Assembly: GCF_001891085.1 (NCBI RefSeq)
Contig: NZ_JXUP01000006.1
Span: forward strand, 248,001-312,000
Source of the DNA: Campylobacter concisus
GTDB lineage: Bacteria > Campylobacterota > Campylobacteria > Campylobacterales > Campylobacteraceae
Reading direction: 5' to 3'
DNA length: 64,000 nucleotides
Shown: positions 37,616 through 46,460 of the stretch, in pieces
Layout: the number at the start of each line of letters is the position of its first letter
Position numbering within the stretch: position 1 is the first letter of the stretch
Made by a program: the position numbers and the translations under genes
The notes under the pieces: model-generated
The model's input: only the letters and a program-made list of their open reading frames with translations
Told to the model about the DNA's origin: nothing
The model's database searches: none

Positions 37616-38985
37616 AATTAACTTTTAATGGTTCTGTGGCAATTATAAGGCCTTTTGGTTTTTTGGAAGCAGAGAATGTTCCATTAAAATTAAGTGAAAA
37701 ATATATAAACCAAATTTCATCGCGAGACATCAGCGCTATACTGCTTTCACTAAAAAATGTTACATTTTTTAGTCCTATTTGGCTTAGTAGAATAATTGAA
37801 AATTTAAGCGAAGAAGCGCAAAAGCTTGGCGTAGTATTTGCGATTTGCGATTACAATGAAATTTTTTATGAATTGATAATGAGAACAGTTAAGAATATTT
37901 TAAATATTTCGATGTTTGAAAGTGAAAATATTGCGAGCTTGTTTTTAAATAAATTTCTAAACAATGCAAATGACAAAGTTTTCATTTATAACTCAACTGA
38001 GCAGTATAAGCACTATTTGGCTAATTATCTCAAAAATCGCTCATTTGATGTGGTTGAGGCTAGAGATGCGACCGAATTTAATAAAAAAAAGAATTTATAT
38101 AGTTATGCAGTGTCACAGCTAAATCATGTGAGATTAAGACAAAATCAGATAGATACTTTTATAAAAGATGGTGTCGTTGTTTATGCCATAAAAAGTTTTA
38201 TGGACTCAGATTTTATTGAAGATTTTGATATGTCAGCTCATGACATTATGCTAAAAATCGGATATAAATTTTTTATTTTATGGGTAAATATTTCTGGTGC
38301 TTTAAATATAAGGGGTGCAAAATTTCTAATCAAACTTGCTAGCATTAGCAAAAGATCAGGTGCATTTATTTCGCTTTGTGGCATAAACGAATCAAATTTA
38401 TCTATTGAATTAATAACGTACCTTAAAGATGCAAATATATTTATCTATAAAAATTTAAATGACTTTTACAAAGATGACACTATTTTTTATCTTAAAAAAA
38501 GAGACTTTGATGCAGAGCCAGTAGATATTAACAAGAACGTTGCTCAAATTTCATCTTATGTGACGCAAATTGCGAGCAAAATTATCTCACAGTTAGCAGA
38601 AGAAGAAATTTTGTGTGTTGATACCAAAGTTAGTGCGCTTGACATAGAGGATGAGTGCGATTACTTGCGTATTTGTGTTCAGTATTATGGTGATATTTAC
38701 GCAAGAGTGCTATTTGGAGTAAAAAAGGATAAATTAGATAAAATTTGCTCTATTTTTATGCCTGAAGGCAATGATTCAAATGATTATTTAAGTGGATATT
38801 CTCAAATTTTTAGTATCATTACAGATAAATTTTTGACTCATCTTTGGCAAAAAGGCATAAAAGCAAAAGTTAGCTTGCCTAAAATTTCATCTGATGATGT
38901 TTTTTTCGATCACAACAGTGTAGGTATTATGAATAGATTAGATGTAAAAGATGACGAAATAGGCTTTGTATTTGTAACCAAGTAA
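37612..38985 (+). CDS. STAS-STAS-CheX-like protein
   Basis: A protein of 457 residues with no signal or membrane segment. Residues 1-105 look like a STAS domain (GSVAIIRPFGFLEAEN, then DISAILLSLKNVTFFSPIWL, then QKLGVVFAICDYNE). A second STAS-like unit spans about 185-295 (DGVVVYAIKSFMDSDFIEDF, NISGALNIRGAKFLIKLASI, SGAFISLCGINES). The last 150 residues resemble CheX/CheC phosphatases (GYSQIFSIITDKFLTHLW, then KAKVSLPKI), but the E-x-x-N catalytic pair of active CheX is not evident. I infer a scaffold or sensor in a phospho-relay or chemotaxis-linked pathway. Domain assignment is by eye. rpe follows after 9 bases. Confidence 0.55.
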   Translation: MKLTFNGSVAIIRPFGFLEAENVPLKLSEKYINQISSRDISAILLSLKNVTFFSPIWLSRIIENLSEEAQKLGVVFAICDYNEIFYELIMRTVKNILNISMFESENIASLFLNKFLNNANDKVFIYNSTEQYKHYLANYLKNRSFDVVEARDATEFNKKKNLYSYAVSQLNHVRLRQNQIDTFIKDGVVVYAIKSFMDSDFIEDFDMSAHDIMLKIGYKFFILWVNISGALNIRGAKFLIKLASISKRSGAFISLCGINESNLSIELITYLKDANIFIYKNLNDFYKDDTIFYLKKRDFDAEPVDINKNVAQISSYVTQIASKIISQLAEEEILCVDTKVSALDIEDECDYLRICVQYYGDIYARVLFGVKKDKLDKICSIFMPEGNDSNDYLSGYSQIFSIITDKFLTHLWQKGIKAKVSLPKISSDDVFFDHNSVGIMNRLDVKDDEIGFVFVTK

Positions 38986-38994
38986 GGAGAAGAA

Positions 38995-39642
38995 ATGTAT
39001 GTTGCACCTAGTATTTTATCGGCTGATTTTGGAAATTTGGCAGCTGAGATAAGAGCCATTTGCGAGGCTGGGTGCGATCTGGTGCATGTTGATGTTATGG
39101 ATGGGCATTTTGTGCCAAATTTAACCATCGGGCCAGTCGTGGTAAATGCCGTTGCAAAGGCAGCTACAAAGCCACTTGATATACATTTGATGGTTGAAAA
39201 TAACTCGTTTTTTGCTGATCTTTTCTTGCCGTTAAAGCCAAAATTTCTAACCTTTCACATCGAAGAAGAGAAGCACCCAATGAGGCTTATTGATCACATC
39301 AGGAAAAACGGCGTTGGCCCTGGCATCGTGCTAAATCCGCACACGCCAGTTAGCGCGATCGAGCATATCATAGATGAAGTGGATATGGTGCTTTTGATGA
39401 GTGTAAATCCTGGTTTTGGCGGTCAGAAATTTATGCCAGTCGTGCTTGAAAAAACAAGGGCGCTAAGAGAGCTGATAGAACGAAAAAACGCTAAGTGTCT
39501 GATCGAAGTAGATGGTGGCGTAAACGGACTAAATGCGCCTGATCTTGAAGAGGCTGGAGCTGATATCTTAGTGGCTGGCAACTACATCTTCTCATCAAAT
39601 TCTTACGAACAAGCCATCCGCGCCATAAAGCTTGAGTTTTGA
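38995..39642 (+). CDS. rpe: Ribulose-phosphate 3-epimerase
   Basis: A TIM-barrel enzyme of 215 residues that interconverts ribulose-5-phosphate and xylulose-5-phosphate. Signatures: VAPSILSADFGNL, LVHVDVMDGHFVPNLTIGP, DIHLMVEN, MSVNPGFGGQKF, EVDGGV and the phosphate loop VAGNYIF. Metal ligands His/Asp are present. AAGGAGAAGA precedes the ATG. It overlaps the exonuclease gene by four bases. Confidence 0.97.
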   Translation: MYVAPSILSADFGNLAAEIRAICEAGCDLVHVDVMDGHFVPNLTIGPVVVNAVAKAATKPLDIHLMVENNSFFADLFLPLKPKFLTFHIEEEKHPMRLIDHIRKNGVGPGIVLNPHTPVSAIEHIIDEVDMVLLMSVNPGFGGQKFMPVVLEKTRALRELIERKNAKCLIEVDGGVNGLNAPDLEEAGADILVAGNYIFSSNSYEQAIRAIKLEF

Positions 39643-40439
39643 AACCAAAAAAACAGCGTTTAGAAAATAGCATAGAAATTTTAGCTAGGCAAAATTTAAG
39701 CTATCATGAGTTTATTTTAAGATTTAGCGATATTGAAGAAATTTCATCACTCATTGACGTGCGCGACCTTGATATGTGGCGAACTCTTGGGCTTGACATC
39801 ACTAGAAACGAAGAGAATGAGATCGAGCTTGGCACGAGATTTAGAGATATTAGCGAGCAGGAATTTTGCGTGGTTGATATCGAAACGACTGGCGGTACGA
39901 CGAGCGGACAGATCATCGAAATAGGTGCAATCAAAATGAAAAATGGCGTTGAGATAGGGCGCTTTGAAAGCTTTGTGGCAGCATATGAGGTGCCTGAAAA
40001 TATCACCGAGCTAACCGGTATAAAGGCGAGCGATCTAGTTGGTGCTCCAAATCTACTAAATGTGCTTGAGCGGTTTAAAATTTTTCTAGGAACTAGTGTT
40101 TTTATCGCTCATAACGTAAATTTTGACTACGGCTTTATCTCTCATAGCCTAAATGAGATTGGCCTTGGCATGTTGCTAAACAGAAAGCTTTGTACCATCG
40201 ATCTTAGTCGCCGCACTATTGCTTCGCAAAAATACGGCCTTGGCTCGCTAAAAGAGCTTCTTGGCATAAACAATACCCATCACAGAGCGTTAAATGACGC
40301 AATAGCAGCAGCTGAAATTTTTAAAGTCTGCCTCACACGCCTACCTTTTAGTATCCAAACGACAGAGGATCTCATAAGCTTTAGCAAAACAGCTCCAAGT
40401 GTGAAGCTAAAGCCTGAACCAGTTTTGTGTGCGAATTAG
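39639..40439 (+). CDS. dnaQ: DnaQ-family 3'-5' exonuclease (DNA polymerase III epsilon-like)
   Basis: A protein of 266 residues. The DEDDh exonuclease motifs are complete: Exo I DIETTG near 80, Exo II AHNVNFDYGF near 165, Exo III HRALNDA near 215. An extra 70-residue N-terminal region (EILARQNLSYHEFILRF) is not part of E. coli epsilon. The start is TTG at 39639, overlapping the rpe stop. It is probably the proofreading subunit, but other DEDDh exonucleases look alike. Confidence 0.88.
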   Translation: MKPKKQRLENSIEILARQNLSYHEFILRFSDIEEISSLIDVRDLDMWRTLGLDITRNEENEIELGTRFRDISEQEFCVVDIETTGGTTSGQIIEIGAIKMKNGVEIGRFESFVAAYEVPENITELTGIKASDLVGAPNLLNVLERFKIFLGTSVFIAHNVNFDYGFISHSLNEIGLGMLLNRKLCTIDLSRRTIASQKYGLGSLKELLGINNTHHRALNDAIAAAEIFKVCLTRLPFSIQTTEDLISFSKTAPSVKLKPEPVLCAN

Positions 40440-40554
40440 CGATAAAAAATTATTCACAATCAATATAAATTTACTAATTTTAATCATTAATTTTTATGCG
40501 ATCTTTGTTTTTAAGGATTGTGGGCAGTTTGCTAAATTTTAAAAAAGGAGACAA

Positions 40555-40995
40555 ATGAGCCAGAAAAATCCTATTTCAAATTTCACCTCAGCTGACGATG
40601 AGATGCTTACTTTTTTATCAAATTTTAGCAATAAGTGGTGCGTGAGTAATGATGGAGCGGAGTTTATAGAGCAAAATTTTACTTTCATTGGCTCAAAGCC
40701 AGTTTTACAAAATTTAAGAGGTTACAAAACGGCTGAATATAAAAATTTTGCCGACATTAAAAAATTTCTCAGCTCAAATCCAAACATCAAAAGTAAAATT
40801 TTAATTGGCGAGATAAGCTACATCGGCGACAACTTAACAAATATAGAGATTAAATTTGCGCCTGAGTATTTTTATGATTTTTTAAAATTTATAGTTGAAA
40901 ATATCCCAGAGCATCACTATTTTTGTAGTCCCAAGGAGGGCCGGATATTATTCATTGCAATGGAAGGATATGTAGAATTTGGCGTCTTGCACTAA
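40555..40995 (+). CDS. Unknown small soluble protein
   Basis: A protein of 146 residues, neutral to acidic, rich in Phe and Asn, with no signal peptide and no motif I recognise. Three cysteines are not arranged in pairs. AAAAAAGGAGACAA gives a good ribosome site. It stands alone, with a 115-base AT-rich gap before it and a 189-base gap after it, so it is probably monocistronic. Codon use resembles neighbouring genes. No function is proposed. Confidence 0.7.
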   Translation: MSQKNPISNFTSADDEMLTFLSNFSNKWCVSNDGAEFIEQNFTFIGSKPVLQNLRGYKTAEYKNFADIKKFLSSNPNIKSKILIGEISYIGDNLTNIEIKFAPEYFYDFLKFIVENIPEHHYFCSPKEGRILFIAMEGYVEFGVLH

Positions 40996-41153
40996 CAGAG
41001 TTTTTAAATTTATTTTAAGCAGTCGTCTAAAATTGTCCACAAAGATAAAAACGCAAAAGAAAAATTTATCCGTAAAACTTCTTAAAATTAACAAAAAACT
41101 GAGCTTGCATCCTAACACAGCTTGTTGCTAGCAAAATTTAATCAATTTTTTTA

Positions 41154-41159
41154 TATAAT
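41154..41159 (+). promoter_or_regulatory. -10 element of the NSS transporter gene
   Basis: TATAAT at 41154-41159 after a T-rich stretch, 25 bases before the ATG at 41185, giving a leader of about 18 bases. The rest of the 189-base gap from 40996 shows only AT-rich sequence. Confidence 0.65.
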
Positions 41160-41184
41160 CCCTATTTTTCACAAAGGCAAAAAG

Positions 41185-42558
41185 ATGGATAGAAAATCTT
41201 GGAGTTCAAGGCTCACATACATTTTAGCTGTTGCAGGAGCTACGGTCGGTTTTGGCGCGACGTGGCGTTTTCCGTATCTAGTCGGGCAAAACGGCGGCGG
41301 CGCCTATGTACTCGTGTTTTGTATCGCAATGATCGTGATCGGTATACCGATGATTTTGGCTGAAAATGCGATCGGCAGACGCCTAAAATGCAACGCTGTG
41401 GATGCTTTTTGTGGATCGATAAATGGCAAAAAGATCAGCAAAAAGTGGCAGATCGTTGGCTGGATGGGGCTTGTTGGCGCATTTGGCATTATGGCTTACT
41501 ATATGGTTATTGGTGGCTGGGTGCTAAACTACATCGCCCAAATTTCATTTGGTTTGCTTGATCTCTCGCATGTGGTTAGTTTTGAGGAGACAAGTGCGTT
41601 TTATGAGCAAAATATCGTAAGCAATCCACTTGCTATCAGCTTTGCGACTCTTGTTTTTGTGCTGGTTAATTACGCTATTTTGGTGCAAGGTGCGGTCGGC
41701 GGTATCGAGCGATCAGCGAAATTTTTAATGCCACTACTTTTTATTTTAATGCTTATTATGATTGCTAAAAATATCACACTTGATGGTGCAATAGAAGGCG
41801 TAAAATTTTACTTAACGCCTAATTTTTCAAAGATAAACTTAAAACTTTTCGTTGATGTTTTGGGGCAGGTCTTTTTTGCTCTTTCGCTTGGATTTGGTGT
41901 GATGATCACTCTTTCTAGCTTTGTGAAAAAGGATGAGGGTTTGGTTAAAATTTCTATCATTACAGGTATTTTAAATACGGTAATTGCCGTGCTTGCAGGC
42001 TTTATGATCTTCCCTTCTCTTTTTAGCTATGGTGTATCGCCAGATAGTGGCCCAAGTTTGGTATTTAAATCACTACCAATTGTTTTTTCTCACATGCCAT
42101 TTGGTGGTTTTTTTGCGGTTGCGTTTTTTACACTATTAATGATCGCTGCACTTACAACATCGCTACCAATATATGAAGTAATAATCACGACACTTCAAGA
42201 AAAATTTAAGATAAAACGCAAGAAAGCAATATTTTTAGTCCTTGGAGGTATATTTGTTTTAGGAAATTTGCCTTCGCTGATGGCCACAAATATACTAAGT
42301 CACGTAAGCATTTTTGGTAAGAATATTTTTGATGCATATGATGCAATAAGCGCAACGATTTTTTTTGTATTTACTTCATTTGGGTGTGCAATATTCGTAG
42401 GTTGGGTGCTAAAAGATGATGCAAAAAAAGAAATTTTGCAAGGTAGTGAAAAGCATGCAAAACTAATAAATGTCTGGTTTTGGTATATAAAATTTGTCGT
42501 TCCGTTTATCATTTTGGTGCTTTTTATCAGCTCGTTTTACGATAATTTTTTAAAATAG
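41185..42558 (+). CDS. Sodium:neurotransmitter-symporter (NSS) family transporter
   Basis: A protein of 457 residues with about eleven membrane segments. The first helix has the NSS signature SRLTYILAVAGATVGFGATWRFPYLVGQNGGGAYVL in pieces (residues about 6-41), including the unwound sodium/substrate site. Bacterial homologues (LeuT, MhsT, TnaT) import hydrophobic or aromatic amino acids with Na+. The substrate here is not readable. I use the ATG at 41185 (MDRKSWSS), with AAAGGCAAAAAG before it; a longer frame from 41122 would cross the promoter. Confidence 0.9.
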   Translation: MDRKSWSSRLTYILAVAGATVGFGATWRFPYLVGQNGGGAYVLVFCIAMIVIGIPMILAENAIGRRLKCNAVDAFCGSINGKKISKKWQIVGWMGLVGAFGIMAYYMVIGGWVLNYIAQISFGLLDLSHVVSFEETSAFYEQNIVSNPLAISFATLVFVLVNYAILVQGAVGGIERSAKFLMPLLFILMLIMIAKNITLDGAIEGVKFYLTPNFSKINLKLFVDVLGQVFFALSLGFGVMITLSSFVKKDEGLVKISIITGILNTVIAVLAGFMIFPSLFSYGVSPDSGPSLVFKSLPIVFSHMPFGGFFAVAFFTLLMIAALTTSLPIYEVIITTLQEKFKIKRKKAIFLVLGGIFVLGNLPSLMATNILSHVSIFGKNIFDAYDAISATIFFVFTSFGCAIFVGWVLKDDAKKEILQGSEKHAKLINVWFWYIKFVVPFIILVLFISSFYDNFLK

Positions 42559-42569
42559 GACGTAGAAAT

Positions 42570-43772
42570 ATGTTTTATTTTTTACTCGGTATTTACTTTT
42601 TTTACGTTGCCGCAAAGGCGTGGCTGTCGATTTTGCAGATAAACTTTATCCGCGCAGAGGCTAAAAAGCCGGCCGTCGTGCTAGAGTTGGGGGAGTACGA
42701 AACCGCCGCCGCAGCAGCGATAAGCAATCAAAAATTTGAGATAGCAAGCCTTTTTTATCACGCCGCGATATTTATGATGTGGGCGTGCTGGGGGCTTGGC
42801 GCGATATCGGGGCATGCCTATAAAACGGGAGATATAGGCGATAACGTCTTTATGGTTATGGTATTTTTGCTCGTTTCGTCGCTGCTAGAACTACCGCTAA
42901 ATATCTACGAAACCTTCGTCAAAGATAAAAAGCTCGGCTTTTCAAACGTAACGCCTAGAATTTTCGCGCTTGATCTGCTTAAAACGCTCGCGCTAACGCT
43001 GGTTTTCGGCACGCTGTTTGTGTGGCTGGTGCTGCTTTGCATTAGATTTTTGGGCGATTTTTGGTGGTTTTGGGCGTTTTTGCTTAGCTTCGCGGTCGCG
43101 CTCGTGATAAATCTTATCTACCCGACGCTCATCGCGCCTATCTTTAACAAAATGCAGCCGCTAGAAGAGGGCGAGTTAAAAAGTCGTATAGAATGGCTTT
43201 TAGCGCGGTGCGGGTTTAAAAGTAGCGGCGTTTTTATGATAGACGCCAGCAAGCGCGACAACCGCTTAAACGCCTATTTTGGCGGCCTTGGCGCGACTAA
43301 ACGCGTGGTGCTTTTCGATACGCTCGTAAAAAAACTAAGCCTAGAGGAGATAATCGCCGTTTTGGGGCATGAACTGGGGCATTTTAAGCACAAAGATATC
43401 CTAAAAATGATAGCTCTAAGCGCGGTTATGCTTTTTGCGATGTTTTTTATATTCGGCAACATCCCAGACACGGCGTATCAAGCGCTTGGGCTTCATAGCG
43501 GAGGCGGCGGAGTGATCGTATTTTTGTTACTTTTTTCGCCGATATTCGGATTTTTATTTTCACCGGTGAGCTCGTATTTTAGCCGCGCAAACGAATTTGG
43601 CGCCGATAAATTCGCAGGCGAAATCTCAAACAAAGCCGATATGATAAGCGCGCTAAAAAAGCTAGGCTCCGAAAACAAGGCCTTCCCGAAGGCCCATCCG
43701 ATCTATGCGTTCGTCTATCATTCGCACCCAAGCCTCTTTGAGCGTATAAACGAGCTAGAAAATGAAAGTTGA
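42570..43772 (+). CDS. M48-family membrane metallopeptidase (Ste24/HtpX-like)
   Basis: A protein of 400 residues with six or more membrane segments. The zinc motif HELGH is near residue 268 (VLGHELGHFKHKDI) and the third ligand Glu is in RANEFGADKFAGE. This is the architecture of CAAX prenyl protease 1-type M48 enzymes; in bacteria they are thought to act in membrane protein quality control. The DNA is markedly richer in G+C than its neighbours (two 60-base lines counted: 31 and 27 G+C, against 21 in the transporter and 18 in prmC). It overlaps prmC by 11 bases. Confidence 0.9.
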   Translation: MFYFLLGIYFFYVAAKAWLSILQINFIRAEAKKPAVVLELGEYETAAAAAISNQKFEIASLFYHAAIFMMWACWGLGAISGHAYKTGDIGDNVFMVMVFLLVSSLLELPLNIYETFVKDKKLGFSNVTPRIFALDLLKTLALTLVFGTLFVWLVLLCIRFLGDFWWFWAFLLSFAVALVINLIYPTLIAPIFNKMQPLEEGELKSRIEWLLARCGFKSSGVFMIDASKRDNRLNAYFGGLGATKRVVLFDTLVKKLSLEEIIAVLGHELGHFKHKDILKMIALSAVMLFAMFFIFGNIPDTAYQALGLHSGGGGVIVFLLLFSPIFGFLFSPVSSYFSRANEFGADKFAGEISNKADMISALKKLGSENKAFPKAHPIYAFVYHSHPSLFERINELENES

Positions 43773-44574
43773 AGAGGCTCTTAAAGAGGCTAGTTTAAGG
43801 CTAAGCTCGCTTTGTCAAAATCCAAGCAGAGTGGCTAAAATTTTGCTTATGAACTATCTTGACGTGAGCATTGAATGGGTATTTTTAAATCAAAAAAATG
43901 AATTTGATGAGAGCGGCTATTTCGCTCTAGTTAAAAGGTATGAAAACTACGAGCCTCTTGAATATATAACTGGTAAAGCTAGCTTTTATGGGCTTGATTT
44001 TTACGTGGAAAGTGGAGTGCTTATCCCAAGACCTGAAACAGAAATTTTAGTGGATAAAGTAATGGAAATTTCACGCGAATATAATGAACCAAAGATCGCA
44101 GAAATAGGCACAGGAAGCGGCATTATTAGTATCATGCTAGCTCTAAAAACAAAGGCAAATATTGTAGCGACAGACATCAATGAAAAAGCTTTGATACTTG
44201 CAAAAAAAAATGCAGATAAATTTGATGTAGGTGGGAGGATCAAATTTTTAAACTGCTCTTATGTGGATGAAATTTTAGAAGATATTGATATTTTGGTTTC
44301 AAATCCGCCATATATTGCAAGAAGCTATAAACTTAGTAAATTTGTACTAAATGAGCCAGAAAGTGCGCTCTTTGGAGGTGAAGTAGGAGATGAAATCTTA
44401 AAAGATATTATTCTTATAGCAAAAGATCGTAATATCAAAAACGTTGCTTGTGAGATGGGGTACGATCAAAAAGCAAGTATGCAAAAATTCTTAGAGGCCA
44501 ATGGTTTTGAGTATAGTTTTTACAAAGATTTGTCTGGCTTTGATAGAGGTTTTTGCGCGAAGTTAAAAATATAA
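43762..44574 (+). CDS. prmC: Release-factor glutamine methyltransferase PrmC
   Basis: A protein of 270 residues that methylates the GGQ glutamine of RF1 and RF2. A SAM-binding loop IGTGSGIISI and the catalytic NPPY near 183 (VSNPPYIARSYK) are present, with the upstream PRPETEILVDK signature. The start ATG lies inside the end of the M48 gene. AT-rich composition returns at this gene. Confidence 0.95.
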   Translation: MKVEEALKEASLRLSSLCQNPSRVAKILLMNYLDVSIEWVFLNQKNEFDESGYFALVKRYENYEPLEYITGKASFYGLDFYVESGVLIPRPETEILVDKVMEISREYNEPKIAEIGTGSGIISIMLALKTKANIVATDINEKALILAKKNADKFDVGGRIKFLNCSYVDEILEDIDILVSNPPYIARSYKLSKFVLNEPESALFGGEVGDEILKDIILIAKDRNIKNVACEMGYDQKASMQKFLEANGFEYSFYKDLSGFDRGFCAKLKI

Positions 44575-44584
44575 AGGAGAGAGT

Positions 44585-45064
44585 TTGAGAGGAATTTATT
44601 TTTTGCTTTTGGCAGTACTTATAGGAGCTGAGCTAACGCTTGGTATTTTAGTGGCACCAGTCATATTTTTCCCGCAAAGCATCATAGGAGATGGCGTACT
44701 TACGCATTTTATGAGCGGTCAAATGATGACAAAGATATTTTTGAAATTTAATTATATTTTGCTTTTTATAAGTATAGTTATAATGATTAGCGAGCTATTT
44801 GATCTTAGAAAAAAGCTTATTTTTTCACTAAAATTTAGCATGTTAATGCTTGCTTTTTTAAATTTGGCTTTAGCTTTGAGTTTTGTATTTTTCTTTACGC
44901 CTTTTATAGTTTATGCTCAGAATTTGGGTGTTGATGCGACACAGACGGCTGAATTTGCCAAAATGCATAGTGCGAGTGAATATGTGATGAAAATCATGCT
45001 TGTTTTGCAAATCATTTTATTTTTTGTGAAATTTAAGATTAGCCAAAATGAACGCAAAGCCTGA
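44585..45064 (+). CDS. DUF4149 membrane protein
   Basis: A protein of 159 residues with four membrane helices, beginning RGIYFLLLAVLIGAELTLGILVAPVIF, the DUF4149 pattern. The function of this family is not known. The start is TTG at 44585 with AAGGAGAGAG before it. It is 10 bases after prmC. Its end overlaps the next gene by 17 bases. Confidence 0.82.
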   Translation: MRGIYFLLLAVLIGAELTLGILVAPVIFFPQSIIGDGVLTHFMSGQMMTKIFLKFNYILLFISIVIMISELFDLRKKLIFSLKFSMLMLAFLNLALALSFVFFFTPFIVYAQNLGVDATQTAEFAKMHSASEYVMKIMLVLQIILFFVKFKISQNERKA

Positions 45065-45830
45065 TATTCAAGTCTTAACAAATTTTCTAGCCGACTACAC
45101 GACGGCGATGGTGAGTGCTGGCACCTACACCGCACGCGTAGAAAAGTGCGTAGACCGCATAGCTAGACACTACGGCTACGACATTAGCGTGACGATTTTT
45201 GTGAAGTATTTTACCATTAGCGTCATGGACTCGGCCGACAACTCTCTGCGCCGAACCTACGTAAAAAAGATCCCGTTTGGTCATGTGAGTTTTAACCGCA
45301 TTTCCGAGCTTTCATCGCTTAGTTGGCGGATTTTGGATGAAAATTTGAGCTTAGAGGAGGCCAAAGAGCAGTTTGAGGGCGTCATGCGCATCGGGGCAAA
45401 TAAATTCACAAGCTCGCTTATTTTAATAAGCCTTGCAAATGCGGCGTTTTGCAAGCTTTTTGGCGGCGATATGGGCTCGGTAGCTTGCGTATTTTTTGCG
45501 ACGCTTGTTGGATATAGCCTTAGATTTGCGCTTGCTAAAATGGGCGTAAATTTAAAAATCCAATACGTCCTAGTCTCGTTTGTCGTCTCTTTTATCGCTT
45601 ATCTTGGCGTATTTTACGGCTTTACGCACACTAGCGACGTGGCGATCGGCTCGTCGATACTCTTTTTGATGCCGGGCGTTTTTCTCATAAACTCGGTCTT
45701 TGATATCCTAAACGACAACACGCTTGTAGGCATCAGCAGGGCCGTGAGTACGGGCATCCTGATACTTTGCATCGCAGTGGGCGTCTATATCACGCTCTCG
45801 CTTAGCAGCGCGGAGATTTTACATGTTTGA
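45048..45830 (+). CDS. Threonine/serine exporter ThrE, N-terminal half (DUF1212 type)
   Basis: A protein of 260 residues. A cytoplasmic N-terminal domain (about 1-110) is followed by five membrane helices. The sequence TNFLADYTTAMVSAGTYTARVEKCVDRIARHYGYD is the typical opening of the ThrE/DUF1212 family, which exports threonine and serine by proton antiport in Corynebacterium. Here the exporter is split in two genes, this one and the next, which overlap by 8 bases. G+C-rich codons (28 of 60 on one counted line) start within the first 20 codons. Confidence 0.85.
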   Translation: MNAKPDIQVLTNFLADYTTAMVSAGTYTARVEKCVDRIARHYGYDISVTIFVKYFTISVMDSADNSLRRTYVKKIPFGHVSFNRISELSSLSWRILDENLSLEEAKEQFEGVMRIGANKFTSSLILISLANAAFCKLFGGDMGSVACVFFATLVGYSLRFALAKMGVNLKIQYVLVSFVVSFIAYLGVFYGFTHTSDVAIGSSILFLMPGVFLINSVFDILNDNTLVGISRAVSTGILILCIAVGVYITLSLSSAEILHV

Positions 45831-46347
45831 GCTTTTGACCGCGACTCTCATAGACGGCGCTTTTGCGGCGGTGGCGGGGCTTGGCTTTGCTTATGCTAGC
45901 TCGCCGCCTAAAAGGACTCTTGCATTTTGCGCGCTTCTTGCGGCATTTGCGCACGCTAGCCGCTTTTGGATCATGCAGATGGGATTTTTTAACATCAGCG
46001 TCGCCACTCTCATAGTATCATTTTTAAGCGGGATTTTAGGTATGCTCTTTGCCAAACGGCTAAAAGTGCCCGCCGAGATCATCGCGTTTCCCGCGCTTTT
46101 GCCGATGGTGCCCGGAGTTTACGCGTATAAGGGCATTTTGGCACTGTTTTCGTTTCTAAACGAGCCTAATATCGCTAAGAAAAACGAATACCTAATTATA
46201 TTTTTCGATAACGCGATCACGACTACGACGGTCTCGCTAGCGCTTGGCGTCGGGGTTTCTGTGGTGCTTATTTTATTTTATGATCAGTCCTTGATGATTA
46301 CTCGCGGCGCCAAGTGCGATCTAGCGACGAGAAAGACGCACGAGTAA
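45823..46347 (+). CDS. Threonine/serine exporter, C-terminal half (ThrE_2/DUF3815 type)
   Basis: A protein of 174 residues with about five membrane helices, containing PAEIIAFPALLPMVPGVYAYKG, the conserved ThrE_2 (DUF3815) region. It supplies the second half of the split ThrE exporter and overlaps the first half by 8 bases. High G+C for the window (33 of 60 on one counted line). The 113-base gap after it contains the sigma-28-like promoter of the next gene. Confidence 0.85.
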   Translation: MFELLTATLIDGAFAAVAGLGFAYASSPPKRTLAFCALLAAFAHASRFWIMQMGFFNISVATLIVSFLSGILGMLFAKRLKVPAEIIAFPALLPMVPGVYAYKGILALFSFLNEPNIAKKNEYLIIFFDNAITTTTVSLALGVGVSVVLILFYDQSLMITRGAKCDLATRKTHE

Positions 46348-46405
46348 TTTTAACTTTCGGCATAGAAATTTTGTATGGCTTTTTGATAGTTTTTATTATT
46401 TTTAC

Positions 46406-46432
46406 TAGATATTTCCTCAATTTTGCCGATGT
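46406..46432 (+). promoter_or_regulatory. Candidate sigma-28 (FliA) promoter
   Basis: TAGATATT at 46406-46413, an 11-base spacer, then GCCGATGT at 46425-46432. Against TAAAGTTT-N11-GCCGATAA this gives 5 of 8 and 6 of 8 matches with the exact spacer. It lies about 30 bases before the ATG pair of the probable flagellum-secreted protein, a class of gene that FliA controls in Campylobacter. Confidence 0.6.
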
Positions 46433-46460
46433 AGTTTAAAACCAAATTTCAAAAGGATTT

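Noticed and set aside
39491-39673. Minus-strand ORF across the end of rpe
   Set aside because: Lies opposite rpe and dnaQ, both certain genes; Arg/Leu/Cys-rich composition is typical of shadow frames.
41122-41184. N-terminal extension of the NSS transporter
   Set aside because: It would include the TATAAT promoter and is not hydrophobic in the manner of the family; ATG 41185 has the proper ribosome site.
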